Shown in pieces: positions 39,275-49,394 of a stretch of 64,000 nt of DNA (its first letter is position 1; every line of letters starts with the position of its first letter). A program made the translations under genes and the position numbers. The DNA is from Candida dubliniensis CD36 (Eukaryota; Ascomycota; Pichiomycetes; Serinales; Debaryomycetaceae), in the NCBI RefSeq assembly GCF_000026945.1, contig NC_012863.1:62001-126000 (forward strand). Direction: 5' to 3'. The notes beneath the pieces are model-generated. The model was given only the letters and a program-made list of their open reading frames with translations. It searched no databases and was not told where the DNA came from.

Positions 39275-40339
39275 CTAAAAGTTTGTCTCTCCATATAATA
39301 CATTTGCAATAAGATTACAATTTATTAACCCTTTACCGACATCTAAGTTAGTCATTCTTTTTAACAATTGTTGTTTATTAGAAGTAAACATATCAACAAT
39401 TTCTGGGCCAGCCTCTCCTTGTGTATTTTCAACGTCAACTATTTTAATTGTTTGACCTTCCCTTTCAGTTTTAAAATTGAATTTGGTATTTGGTATACTT
39501 AATGTTGAAAAATATTCTTGGACTTTTAATTGTAATGAATTTGAAGTAACACAATGTGAATTAAAATGATTAAATGAAGGAAATTTGAAATCCAAACCAA
39601 TTACATCTTTGTTTGATAAATCATCAATTATTCTACCAATTTCTTTATTTATAAACTTGATATTTTTGGTGAAAACATTATGTTTCATTAATTGATGAAT
39701 TGAATTTGAACTAATATGGAAATAGTTTTCATCTTGATAATAAATATGATGTTCATCTTCAGTAGAAAAAGCTACTGTGGAGATATTCTTATTGGCAATT
39801 GTTGAATGTATCATTTTATTGATCATTTGTTGATTGTTTAAACCTTCATTTGGTCCAATTATGGTTAAATCTGGTTTAAAGTCGGGATAATAATTAGGTA
39901 ATATTACATCTAATCCAATTTGTAAACTATTAAATGGATTGGAATCGACGTACCAGCAGTCTTTATCCAAGGGATCCTGACCAAATTGACTTGATTGAAC
40001 AATGCCTTGAGTAGTTGATTCTGGTTGATCTTGTTCAAATTTGACTCCTTTAGCTCTTTTGGTATTAATAGATCTCAAATTGTGGAAATATGTTTGATGT
40101 ACAGGTAACAAATGACCGTATTCACCACCATCTTTGGCTAGTTTGTTAGAGAACAATGGGATGTTATTCTTTTCCAAATTGTATTGATATAAAGGAGCTA
40201 TTAATTTAACATTATGGTTTGCTTTTAGACTACTATATAATAGTCTAGTGTTTTTAGATACCCAACTATCAGTGGTAGTGATAAGAATATTCAATGAAGT
40301 TACAGCGGTAGTAATGAATAAAAGTAAGATCAATCTCAT
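39275..40339 (-). CDS. Secreted SurE-like (acid phosphatase/nucleotidase fold) protein with altered active site
   Basis: A 354-residue protein with a hydrophobic signal sequence (MRLILLLFITTAVTS). It continues directly into the first strand of a SurE fold, NILITTTDSW, where active SurE proteins read (I/L)LLTNDDG/S. The later SurE loop is recognisable as LTIIGPNEGLNN, the position of the conserved Asn-Gly, and AFSTE also fits. The first of the two metal-binding aspartates and the preceding Asn are both replaced by Thr, and the usual serine loop after VAP is missing. The fold is therefore inferred, but nucleotidase/phosphatase activity is doubtful. Fungal secreted relatives have been described as acid phosphatases. 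It could be a cell-wall or vacuolar protein with a new role. Confidence 0.65.
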   Translation of the reverse strand: MRLILLLFITTAVTSLNILITTTDSWVSKNTRLLYSSLKANHNVKLIAPLYQYNLEKNNIPLFSNKLAKDGGEYGHLLPVHQTYFHNLRSINTKRAKGVKFEQDQPESTTQGIVQSSQFGQDPLDKDCWYVDSNPFNSLQIGLDVILPNYYPDFKPDLTIIGPNEGLNNQQMINKMIHSTIANKNISTVAFSTEDEHHIYYQDENYFHISSNSIHQLMKHNVFTKNIKFINKEIGRIIDDLSNKDVIGLDFKFPSFNHFNSHCVTSNSLQLKVQEYFSTLSIPNTKFNFKTEREGQTIKIVDVENTQGEAGPEIVDMFTSNKQQLLKRMTNLDVGKGLINCNLIANVLYGETNF

Positions 40340-40599
40340 GTTGTCTAACTATTTGTGGGGGGAAGACTCCAGAAGTTAGCTTGTCTTGAATGAATAAATC
40401 AAATAAAAATCTATAACTAATAATAAAATAGATATTAATACAAATAATATAGAATGACAAATGAATTTGAAATAATAATAAAAGTAAAAAATGAATATAA
40501 GAACTTCTTCCTTGTTATGTATATTTATATATTCAAGGATACTAAACCCACAACGTGCACTAAATAATCATAATAAAGGAAAATGGCGTGTGACATTGT

Positions 40600-40630
<31 letters not shown>

Positions 40631-41598
40631 ACCGCTATTACTAACTGTTACTCCTACTACTACTGATACTAAGCATTTACTTAGTATTACTATTCACTGG
40701 GTGCTAAAAGCTAATTGCAAAAAATAAAAAATTAAGAGTTTTTAGTGTGGGTCGTGTAATTAACAGTAAACGTGTGCGCCATCGAATTTTTCATAACAAA
40801 TAACAATAGAAGAAGAAAATACAGTTTTTGTATTTTTAAACTTCAAAATTTAAACTTAAATTTCCAGCATCCGAGGAATATTTACACTATCCAAAGGTTA
40901 ATAATAACTAAATAACAACCAACTATAAATAGAGAGAATTTCTTCTTTTGATGTGGCTAATACTAGAACTTATAGTAGCAGTAGCGTGACTCTATTCTTT
41001 GATAAATCAAGTTCAAGGTATGTTTTTTTGCAACTTCTACCCACACGGGGTCTAGCACAAAAGTAGAAAACCACAGCAGCACAAAACCGAAAAACAAAAA
41101 AACGCAATATCAAACATTAGTTTGTTTGTAATAGGGCATTATCGGGAGTATACGGGGATTCAAGTTTCTTGACAATCTAATCCGATGACTTTCTAGTTTT
41201 TCCTATTTATTTCCGCTTCCAGTTATTGTCTTTATTAGCCGATCTTCTTAGTATGATTTGCTCTTGTCGTTGTTGTTGAAATTAAACACGTGGAACAACT
41301 GCAAAAAATGACAGTTGTGGATAAATTATAACTTTCAAGAAAAAAGCAATTACTGTGTTGTCTTTGGTTATTTTGATAACACTCTAACAAAACTTGCTTT
41401 GGTTTAACAATTCCTATACACCAGAAGTTCAAGAAAGCAAGTTTACCCAGATTATTGCACGGGAATTTATTACTAACAATATATACTATATTAGGTTGTG
41501 TATAATAATATATATATATATATATATTTTTTTTACTTCTTGTTTATGTTTCGTATTCACAATTTTATAAATGTTATCTATAAACTCTCCTCAACATG
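40340..41598. other. Gene-free region upstream of the SurE-like gene (1.26 kb)
   Basis: No protein gene. A 27-base T run lies at 40604-40630 and an alternating TA tract at about 41508-41526. A consensus intron-like pair, GTATGT at 41018-41023 and TACTAAC at 41471-41477 with AG at 41493-41494, occurs on the plus strand, but no coding exon flanks it. Confidence 0.45.
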
Positions 41599-44500
41599 TT
41601 AAACATTCATAATATCAAGAATGATTTTTTGATCATCTTCATTCATCCGTCCAAAAGTAGAGTTAAACTTTTCATTATTATTCACTTGCAATTCTTGAAT
41701 AAACTGTTTAACAACCGCAAAGATATTAACTGCATCCAATGGAGTGGTACTTAATGGATCTTCATAAACTTCATCTTCTTTTATATCAAAAAACCCACCA
41801 GTCTTGTGTAAATTCAAATCTACAGAATTAACAATGTTAGAATATTCTTCTCCTTCATCCTGCTCATCATACTCTTCATCTTCAAATTCACCACCTTCAG
41901 GCCACTCACCTTCTAATTGATAATTAGATCCTGATAAATCCCCAAAATTCTTTCTCTTTTTTTCCAATGTTTGTATAGCATTAGGTAATTTCTTCAACAT
42001 GGAAACCAAATTATTGGAAATAGTGGCCAAAGTTTGTTGATCCAAATCTAATCTTATCAAATTCATACAGGCCAATACTGATAATTTCAAATCATAAACT
42101 CTTTCCAAATGAGGTATAATTTCAAACCATTTTTGCAAAAATGGCATCAACATTTGTGATTGTTGCAACAATGCCATAGTATTATTTGTGTCATAAATCA
42201 CAGATGCAATTATAACGTTGTTGCTATTGACAACAAATGTACTCTTGACCAATTTTTTATCACCCGATTGATAATTCGATAAAACACATTCGAGGAATGA
42301 TGGAATGTATCCATTGGAAGCTTCTTCTAAACTCAAAATAAATGTTTGAGCATATTCAAATGATTCAACCAAATCAGCATAACCCAAATCTTCACTTGCG
42401 CCTTTAGTAACAATTTGGAATATTTTGAAAAATAATGAACTCAATTCTGAATTGTTTTTCAAATCTTCTTTACCATAAATTAAAAAGTTTTTCAAACAAG
42501 CCAGTAATTCCTCAAAATACATCAATGCAGTTCCGTCTTCAAACGTCTTGTATAATAATTTGAAATTTTCCCACATAACTGGTGTCACTGTTCTTAATAA
42601 GAAAGTAGAATTTTCCATCAATTCCCCAACTTCCGCAAAAAATTCATCTAAATTATTAACCAACACATAATTAATCACTTGAGAAAAGAGTTCTTCCAAC
42701 TTGATACAAATTTCACGAGAATTTTCAAATGACAACAACACCGTAATCATGGTATTTATAAATCCCAATGCCGCCATTGTCTTGTCTCCTTGATCATCAT
42801 AATTTCCATCGAAATCATCAACATCAACTTGTGATGCCTCATTAATTTCATGAGCTAATTTCAAAAATTGTTGTACTAATTTGCCCATTAAATCAACTCC
42901 AAATGGTTGCAATTGTTCAGAAAAATTCTCCACACAATCTTGCATAACAACTGAAATGGCATCATTATCAATTTCATTAGATAAATCTAATAATTTAGAC
43001 ATTGTTGGCAACACAATGTTTGATAAAACTTGTTTAAATTCATCGTTCACCATAAATGCTTGGATCGATAAAGCGCTTTCAAAAAGTACTGGCAAACTTG
43101 CCTCTGAATTATCAAAGTTTCTTAAAATTCCATGAATAATTGCGCTTAAAGTTTCTTGATTATCAAAGGGAACATCACTAAATTGACTTACAACTTCAAT
43201 AGTTCTAGCTTGTAAAAATTCGAATTTTGAACCAAAACATGGTACCACCAATGATGCCAACATTGGTTCAATAGTCGCATCTTTAGGTAAATTACCAGAA
43301 ATAGTTCCCAAAATTCTCAACGCCCCTTCCTTTTTCTTGGCAACTTCTAATGTTTCTTCAGGTTGTTGTTGTAATTCGGTCAATTGTTGATAAATAAAAG
43401 TGGAAATACATGGCAATGTTGTTTTTGGTTTTTTGTATAATGCAGTTGCTATAAATCCCAATGCGGCATTTTCAGGACTATCATAATCATTTGTTTGATC
43501 AAAACTCAAATTAATGTATTCTTGTGGATCTTCTTCATAAATCTCCAACGTTTGATCGTCGGGACAAATTATTGGGTATACTAAATGGGTGATTAATGTT
43601 TCAAAATAAGGCTTAATATATGACCAAGTGGATTTCTCAACAATACAGTGACTCAAAAATTCCAACAATTGATATAATGCAGTAGTACTCAACCATTTTT
43701 TACCTTGACAATACTCTTCAATAATCGTCAAAAATTGAGTTATAAAATGAGGAATGAAATCATTCAAAAATAATTGATGGAACGATTTGTAATCGTATTT
43801 TCTAGTTAAATTCTTTGAGCTTGCATAACGAATAAATAATCGATAAATATTGGCAATAGCCCATTTATAACATTTGGAAATCTGCAAAAACAGTTTTTCT
43901 TGTTCCAGCATATTTGTACCTAAAACATACGATGGTGGGGCCATATTTATTACTGAACCATGAAATTGCCCCCAACTGATGACAGCATCCTTATTGCGTA
44001 AAGGTTCAGGTAAGTCGAAATAGGTGACAAACTTGTACAGCTTTAAAATCAATTTTAAAATCTCTGCTCTCAATTCAGTCATTTCATTGTTGATTATAGC
44101 TCCACCAATAGATAATAAATGTGGAAATGCTTGATCAATTATTGGGTACAATTTGTTCTTTCTATCTTCATTGCTAACCCATTTATACTTTCTGGTAATC
44201 TCAGCAAAACAGAGCATACCAGTATAAAGATAATCTTCCAGGTTGTCCTGTTGCAATAATTGACCTGTTTGGTCCAACAATCCATTCCAATTATCAAATT
44301 CCCAGAAAATTAACGACCTTAAGGCAGGAATTAATTGTTGCTTAATGTTATAATCAGCGTTGATAATAACAGGTAAAATTCTATCTTTGACAATTGGTTT
44401 TTCATCTTGATCAATTTTAAATTGACTATCTTTAATATTCCAATATCTAATTACTCTATTCTTAAAATATACTGCTGCCGCCTTTTTAGCTTGCACTGGC

Positions 44501-44649
44501 GATGATGATAAATCAATAACATCTAAACAAGCACCTAAAAATCCAGGAGAAACGGATAATTCTTTTAATTTTGATTCCGCCTGGTTTCTTAAGTTAAGAT
44601 CAACTTGTAAAGTTCCAGCAAAACATTCCAAGATCAAGGTGCAATCCAT
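41599..44649 (-). CDS. NMD5: Importin-beta family karyopherin, Nmd5-like
   Basis: A 1016-residue all-helical HEAT-repeat protein. The first ~100 residues contain the importin-beta N-terminal (Ran-binding) domain: LRNQAESKLKELSVSPGFLG, then SPVQAKKAAAVYFKNRVIRYW. The C-terminus has an acidic loop (EGGEFEDEEYDEQDEGEEY). The sequence fits the Importin-7/8 group, represented in yeast by Nmd5 (Kap119) and Sxm1 (Kap108), and the N-terminus resembles Nmd5 more. These import factors such as TFIIS, Hog1 or ribosomal proteins. The cargo here cannot be predicted. The start is the CAT at 44647-44649. A trinucleotide repeat lies upstream at about 44786-44810. Confidence 0.85.
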   Translation of the reverse strand: MDCTLILECFAGTLQVDLNLRNQAESKLKELSVSPGFLGACLDVIDLSSSPVQAKKAAAVYFKNRVIRYWNIKDSQFKIDQDEKPIVKDRILPVIINADYNIKQQLIPALRSLIFWEFDNWNGLLDQTGQLLQQDNLEDYLYTGMLCFAEITRKYKWVSNEDRKNKLYPIIDQAFPHLLSIGGAIINNEMTELRAEILKLILKLYKFVTYFDLPEPLRNKDAVISWGQFHGSVINMAPPSYVLGTNMLEQEKLFLQISKCYKWAIANIYRLFIRYASSKNLTRKYDYKSFHQLFLNDFIPHFITQFLTIIEEYCQGKKWLSTTALYQLLEFLSHCIVEKSTWSYIKPYFETLITHLVYPIICPDDQTLEIYEEDPQEYINLSFDQTNDYDSPENAALGFIATALYKKPKTTLPCISTFIYQQLTELQQQPEETLEVAKKKEGALRILGTISGNLPKDATIEPMLASLVVPCFGSKFEFLQARTIEVVSQFSDVPFDNQETLSAIIHGILRNFDNSEASLPVLFESALSIQAFMVNDEFKQVLSNIVLPTMSKLLDLSNEIDNDAISVVMQDCVENFSEQLQPFGVDLMGKLVQQFLKLAHEINEASQVDVDDFDGNYDDQGDKTMAALGFINTMITVLLSFENSREICIKLEELFSQVINYVLVNNLDEFFAEVGELMENSTFLLRTVTPVMWENFKLLYKTFEDGTALMYFEELLACLKNFLIYGKEDLKNNSELSSLFFKIFQIVTKGASEDLGYADLVESFEYAQTFILSLEEASNGYIPSFLECVLSNYQSGDKKLVKSTFVVNSNNVIIASVIYDTNNTMALLQQSQMLMPFLQKWFEIIPHLERVYDLKLSVLACMNLIRLDLDQQTLATISNNLVSMLKKLPNAIQTLEKKRKNFGDLSGSNYQLEGEWPEGGEFEDEEYDEQDEGEEYSNIVNSVDLNLHKTGGFFDIKEDEVYEDPLSTTPLDAVNIFAVVKQFIQELQVNNNEKFNSTFGRMNEDDQKIILDIMNV

Positions 44650-45209
44650 GGTTGGTAATTGGGTGGTGTTGAGTTAAGCTTTTGGATTCTTGATTTTGTA
44701 TGAAAATAATGGAAAAAAAAAAAAAATAATTAGACAGCCACTACAGCTCGTGAAAAGGAACTTTTGAATTTTTTTTTTTTAAGGTATGATGATGATGATG
44801 ATGATGATGAGATTGTTTGTTTGTGTACCTTCTTTCTTTTTTATATACAGGTTAGTTTTTTTTTTGTTTCTACAGTCTGTTTTTAATTTGTGATTGGAGC
44901 ACAAATTATGACGACAAGACGATGATAAAGAAAAAGATTGACAGTTATAGAATGAAGCGATGAACTGTACTCTCGTCACCGTTGTCCGCAATCCTTGTTT
45001 TTATTTATACTTTTGTGGAAAAGTTCTTCCTGCACTACTTAAAAATACACTACCAGAATCAAGAACGGTCCATTCCATGAACGAGTCTCCTTGAGTAACC
45101 AATGAATTGACACTGATATATCTTACAGATGATTTGCTTTTCATATATTATTGTCTAATTGATTTGATTCATTGATAATTGAAAAAAAAAAATTAAAATT
45201 CCATATCAG
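44650..45209. other. Region between NMD5 and the tRNA gene (560 bp)
   Basis: The NMD5 promoter side, with poly(A)/poly(T) tracts and an (ATG)n trinucleotide microsatellite at 44786-44810. No gene supported. Confidence 0.5.
44786..44810. repeat. (ATG)n trinucleotide microsatellite
   Basis: About eight uninterrupted ATG/GAT units in non-coding DNA upstream of NMD5, a likely length-polymorphic marker. Confidence 0.9.
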
Positions 45210-45280
45210 TACGCCAGCCGGGACTCGAACCCGGAGCCCTTGCTTGGGAAGCAAGAATTTTACCCTTAAACCACTGACGT
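45210..45280 (-). tRNA. tG(CCC): tRNA-Gly, anticodon CCC
   Basis: The minus strand folds as a complete cloverleaf without intron. The acceptor stem is ACGTCAG/CTGGCGT (with one T:G pair), and the D arm is GTTT...AAAT. The anticodon stem CTTGC/GCAAG encloses the loop TTCCCAA, giving anticodon CCC. The T arm CCGGG-TTCGAGT-CCCGG contains the B box, and the discriminator base is A73. An A run at 45182-45191 on the plus strand is the T-tract terminator. The anticodon decodes GGG as glycine. The first pair is A1-U72 rather than the common G1-C72. Confidence 0.95.
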
Positions 45281-45472
45281 CTAAACCGTGCTTCGGAGAA
45301 TTCGGGTTTTCTATGTCAGCCAGTTTTCAATCAGATCTGACCTAACAACTTAACAATATATTGGATCCTCAAACCAGAATTGTGATTGCCGACTATATTA
45401 GCCGGAGTCATTGCATTGAGAAATAAAAAAAAGACTACTTATCTGCAAGTAATAGATGTACATATACTTTGA

Positions 45473-46765
45473 TCATATATTGCTATTTACAAATTCACCT
45501 GGTGTAGTGACAGTAGCTGCACTTGTACCGTTGATAGTTGTGGATGTTGTTGGTGTTTTTTTAATAACAGGTTCTCTGGTATTTTTAGTTCTCGGCCATA
45601 ACGAAGGTAGTCTTACTACCTGAAATCTTGGTTCTACACATCTTTCAATAAACCAGGTCCTTAACTGATTCTCTATCAATGAAGAAATCTTAGGAACATC
45701 CTGTAATTTTGCTCTTGATCCAATCAAAGACTTGACAATAAATTCTAATCTATAATCTGGGGAAAAAGAAAACATTAATGCAGTACCACCATCATCTTCA
45801 TCTTCATCATTGTCGCTCGCACTGTCTGCACTACCATTCTCCTTACTATACCCATTCATATTACTTGCTTTATTGAAGTTCTTCAAATCAATATCTTTTG
45901 TATTTATCAAAGACACAGTTAAACAGCCAGAAAACCTCACAATTGAAACAGTCAAACTCACAGGTAAAACTGCCGTCAATGGTCTTGGTTGATTTAACAA
46001 CAATTTGGTAGCTATTCCTAAAGTCAATGTATCTGATAAATCAACATCAATCTTTGCTTCCAATCTTTTCAAGTCCTCTCCATATTTTATTCGACAATTT
46101 GAAAAGATTGGGAAATCATCACCAATGTCAATTTCAGTTAAATTTATAGTATCAATAAAATCAGGTAATTTTGCATTGGTTAAAAAATTGTTTAAGGAAT
46201 GGTAAATGTTATCTTTTAATAATGCCTCACTTCTTAATTGAGAAATCGTTTGAGCCACTAAAACATTGAACCAATCCAATGACTCCAGAGCATGATTATT
46301 GACATCGTAATAGGTCTTTTCCAAAATTGATGATATCTTCAGTTCATTGCTATTCAAAGATATGTCATCCTCGTTTCCATCGTCATTAGCAAATTGTCCG
46401 TTCAAATGTTGCTTCTTTTTATTACGCTTTACGATTACGCCTGTGGCACCATCAAGACCAGGTTTTGTGGGAATATGTGATGAAGAATCAGCAAAAACAA
46501 AAAACTTGACAAATACAATTATAATAAATATTACACTAATTTGTCCAATTACTAACCCTTGAGTAAAACTCCAAGTATTACCATTATTGGAAACTGGATG
46601 GTTTGCTTGTTGTTGTAACTGTTGTTCTTGGAAAAACAAGTCACGTTGTTGTTGTAGCAACTCTTCCTGTTGCAACTTCAATTGTTCAAGTAAAGATGCA
46701 TGGATTTGATGACCTAGCTCTCTTGTCTCAACTATTGTTGTCGTTTCTATTAAACCCTGTGACAT
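45473..46765 (-). CDS. MMM1: Mmm1, ER anchor subunit of the ERMES tether
   Basis: A 430-residue protein. The Gln-rich N-terminus is lumenal, followed by one membrane span at about 70-91 (GLVIGQISVIFIIIVFVKFFVF). From about residue 160 to 400 is an SMP lipid-binding domain (DWFNVLVAQTISQLRSEAL, LPDFIDTINLTEIDIGDDFPIFSNC, FSFSPDYRLEFIVKSLIGSRAKLQDVPKI). This is Mmm1, which with Mdm10, Mdm12 and Mdm34 joins ER to mitochondria and transfers phospholipids. A low-complexity Asp/Ser insertion (SADSASDNDEDEDDGG) interrupts the SMP domain, as in other Candida species. It lies between the tRNA-Gly and PCT1, which makes phosphatidylcholine precursor on the same membranes. That link is probably fortuitous. 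Confidence 0.95.
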   Translation of the reverse strand: MSQGLIETTTIVETRELGHQIHASLLEQLKLQQEELLQQQRDLFFQEQQLQQQANHPVSNNGNTWSFTQGLVIGQISVIFIIIVFVKFFVFADSSSHIPTKPGLDGATGVIVKRNKKKQHLNGQFANDDGNEDDISLNSNELKISSILEKTYYDVNNHALESLDWFNVLVAQTISQLRSEALLKDNIYHSLNNFLTNAKLPDFIDTINLTEIDIGDDFPIFSNCRIKYGEDLKRLEAKIDVDLSDTLTLGIATKLLLNQPRPLTAVLPVSLTVSIVRFSGCLTVSLINTKDIDLKNFNKASNMNGYSKENGSADSASDNDEDEDDGGTALMFSFSPDYRLEFIVKSLIGSRAKLQDVPKISSLIENQLRTWFIERCVEPRFQVVRLPSLWPRTKNTREPVIKKTPTTSTTINGTSAATVTTPGEFVNSNI

Positions 46766-47000
46766 TGACCAGCTCGATTTGCAGTTTGTAATATCTTGAA
46801 AGGGCTACTAGAAAAGATAGTTTTTTTTTTTTTTTTTTTTTTTTTTGGGTTTTCTCATGCACTATAAGTCTCTGGGGCTAAAAATTTTGGTTTTGCACAT
46901 TTATACGTCACAGGGAAATCCGGCTAGAACCAATCAATTAGACTAGACGAAATATTAAACGATTATTCAATTATGCTATATATACATATTACTAACAAGA

Positions 47001-48368
47001 TTATTTTGTCTTTGGAGTGTTTTTAACACTGGAAGATTTTTTCAATGGTGACTTCTTTCTTGGAGTAGTTGAAACACTAGCAGCAGTTCTCTTTACCGGA
47101 GTACTAGGGGCACTACTGTTACTACCACCACTTAATCTACGACTTCTTCTGATTGGTTTGATAACAATTGGTTTGATCTCTTCTTCAGTGTCTTGTTCAG
47201 AATGATCGTCACGGTTTATCCAGTCCTTAAAATTATTCAAAATGCCTCTACGGTTCAAATCTTTATTTCTGTTACCAATATATTTTGAGGCAAAATCACT
47301 CAAAGGGGAACTCACCTTGGAAGAATTCGTTGACTCTTCATCACTACCATGGTTACTACTATTTTGACTATTAGCATCGTCAATAAATTTCTGAAAATCA
47401 AACTTTTTACCTCTCATAAATTCTCTAATCTCAAAATACAAGTCACGTGAAACATTGTTAATGTTGGTTTTATTCTTCATCCAATAAGTTCTGAAATCAT
47501 TGATGTGTTTCTTGAACTCTAGTTCATTCATTTTTAACCAACTAACATTCAATTCTTTTCTAGTGGCACCCCGAGAAAAGTTTCTCATCAAATACTTATC
47601 GTAATCACGAATAATCTTAGTAATTATATCTGAAGTAGAAATACCCTCTGTTCTCTGGGTTGTTAAGAATTTCCCTTGTTCTTTTATGGGTTTATAGATG
47701 TCATCACTGTCGCCACTTGCATAGGGCAAATCGTCATGTGCAACATAATCAATTTTATGTTCTTGCAAAAACTCAGGGGTAACACACCAAGGGGCATTAG
47801 GAATAACTTCATCGACCCATTTACAATGCATCAAGGTTTCACACCGTTGTTCATCAGTTAAAACCGTCAATCCCTTACGCTTATGGGTTTCAATATCTGA
47901 AGGAATACCACAAACTAATTCAACATTAGGAAATGATTTTTTAGCTTGTTCCAATTGTTTCATATGACCCAAATGAAACAAATCAAAAACACCGTCAGCA
48001 TAGATCCTAATTGGTCGATCCGTAGGAGGTAAATTAAATTTAAACCCTCTTGGTCTAAATTTCCGCAAATCAATTGGCAATTCTTCGTCCAATTTCTTTT
48101 CATTGGCTTCAAATTCCTCTTCTGCTTTTGTTTTAATTTTTCTTTTCTTATGATTTGGTTTACTTTCAATGTGATGTGTATCTTCATCAGTTATGTTATT
48201 GTTCTCATTATCACTGGAATTAATGCTTGAATCATTATCATCATTATGCTTTCTTTTTTTATTTCGTTTAAATAACGAAGAAATCGATTCCATTGATAAA
48301 GTTCTTGTGATTTTAGACGATCCATTGAGTTCTTTCTCAATTGTTTTCTTTCTAGTAAGCCTAGCCAT
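47001..48368 (-). CDS. PCT1: Choline-phosphate cytidylyltransferase (Pct1)
   Basis: A 455-residue enzyme that makes CDP-choline from phosphocholine and CTP, the rate-limiting step of the Kennedy pathway. The catalytic domain covers about 118-250, with the nucleotidyltransferase motif HLGH at 132-135 ([19 protein letters not shown]) and the second signature RTEGISTS at 239-246. The N-terminus is basic with a nuclear-localisation-like KKRKIKTK, fitting nuclear location of yeast Pct1. The C-terminal region is an amphipathic, basic, low-complexity tail of the kind that binds membranes. It is divergent from the YCH1-like gene across 404 bp. Confidence 0.95.
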   Translation of the reverse strand: MARLTRKKTIEKELNGSSKITRTLSMESISSLFKRNKKRKHNDDNDSSINSSDNENNNITDEDTHHIESKPNHKKRKIKTKAEEEFEANEKKLDEELPIDLRKFRPRGFKFNLPPTDRPIRIYADGVFDLFHLGHMKQLEQAKKSFPNVELVCGIPSDIETHKRKGLTVLTDEQRCETLMHCKWVDEVIPNAPWCVTPEFLQEHKIDYVAHDDLPYASGDSDDIYKPIKEQGKFLTTQRTEGISTSDIITKIIRDYDKYLMRNFSRGATRKELNVSWLKMNELEFKKHINDFRTYWMKNKTNINNVSRDLYFEIREFMRGKKFDFQKFIDDANSQNSSNHGSDEESTNSSKVSSPLSDFASKYIGNRNKDLNRRGILNNFKDWINRDDHSEQDTEEEIKPIVIKPIRRSRRLSGGSNSSAPSTPVKRTAASVSTTPRKKSPLKKSSSVKNTPKTK

Positions 48369-48772
48369 ATTTTATTTTTTCTTAAACTGAATTGGGACTT
48401 CTGTCTTTTGGCTTTTTTTTGTTATTATTTATAAAAGAAGATCATATAAAAAAAAAAAAAGTAATAAAGAAAAGGAAAAAAAAAAATATATACTACAGGG
48501 CATAGGTGTTTTCTACTTTTTTTTTTTTTGGTCGTCCTTCCCTCTTTTTCCCACCCCCCCCTTGGTCGCACTATTTTTCTTTTCTGTGTTGCTATTCTAG
48601 TTATTATCCACTATCGTGATGGAGTGGGTTTTTACTTTGGTTGTATTGGAGAAGTACGTTGTCACACACAAACTAAATTTCGTTTAGTATAGTTTTGCCA
48701 AATTTAGTTTGAACATCTTCTCAATACAAGAACTACCTACAACAGTCCACATTGTTATATATTTATGTAACA
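48369..48772. other. PCT1 / YCH1 divergent intergenic region (404 bp)
   Basis: Shared promoter region with poly(A) at about 48450-48461 and poly(T) at about 48519-48529. An ATGTAA start-stop pair sits at 48765-48770. Confidence 0.5.
48765..48770 (+). promoter_or_regulatory. Minimal start-stop upstream ORF (ATGTAA) just before the YCH1 start
   Basis: ATG 48765-48767 is followed at once by TAA 48768-48770, and two bases later the main ATG begins at 48773. Start-stop elements can stall ribosomes with an empty A site beyond Met. Confidence 0.6.
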
Positions 48773-49228
48773 ATGACTAAGATCTATTCATTATCTGATT
48801 TGAAATTTATTAAACCCAAAACATTAAAATCATGGTTCACAAATGGTTCATCTCCGCATGGCAAATTTTGTGTTGTTGATGTACGAGATTCAGATTTTGT
48901 TGGAGGTCATATCAAAGGCTGCTATCACTATCCTGCAGCCAATTTCCACTACACGTTGAATGAATTATATCAAAAAATATACCAGAATAAAATACAAGAT
49001 ATTGTTTTCCATTGTGCTTTATCCCAAGTAAGGGGTCCTTCAAGCACATTAAAATTCTTACGTGGAATTGATGATATAACTGATTCCAAAGTGAAAAAGT
49101 ATTTAAATGGTGATAATATTCAAGTGTACGTGTTACACGGTGGCTTCACTAAATGGCAAGAAGAATATGGAAATGATAATGAAGTGACGGAGGCTTATGA
49201 TCAAGAAATATGGGAGTTTGGCTCCTAG
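48773..49228 (+). CDS. YCH1: Rhodanese-fold phosphatase, Ych1-like (Cdc25-related)
   Basis: A 151-residue single-domain protein. It has a rhodanese fold beginning KFCVVDVRDSDFVGGHIKGCYHYP and an active-site loop HCALSQVRGP, the longer CX5R-type loop of Cdc25-like phosphatases, followed by VYVLHGGFTKWQ. The nearest yeast protein is Ych1, a small phosphatase; the arsenate reductase Arr2 shares the fold. The ATG at 48773 is used because seven upstream in-frame codons start at a TTG. The physiological substrate is unknown. It converges on the AP180-like gene with 166 bp between stops. Confidence 0.8.
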   Translation: MTKIYSLSDLKFIKPKTLKSWFTNGSSPHGKFCVVDVRDSDFVGGHIKGCYHYPAANFHYTLNELYQKIYQNKIQDIVFHCALSQVRGPSSTLKFLRGIDDITDSKVKKYLNGDNIQVYVLHGGFTKWQEEYGNDNEVTEAYDQEIWEFGS

Positions 49229-49394
49229 TCGTTTTTGTATATTTTGTATTTTATTTGCAAACGAAAGGGTTTGATCATCACATTTCTATTGTACAGTCGT
49301 ATTACTAATATATGGTTATATTTAGATAGATATAGATATGTATATAAATATGCATAAGTGCCACGTGTGTACATGCCATGTATTATCGCAGTAT

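Noticed and set aside
41018..41494. Consensus intron signals GTATGT, TACTAAC, AG on the plus strand
   Set aside because: No coding exon on either side. Such motifs are expected by chance in AT-rich DNA of this size. A spliced non-coding RNA cannot be excluded without RNA data.
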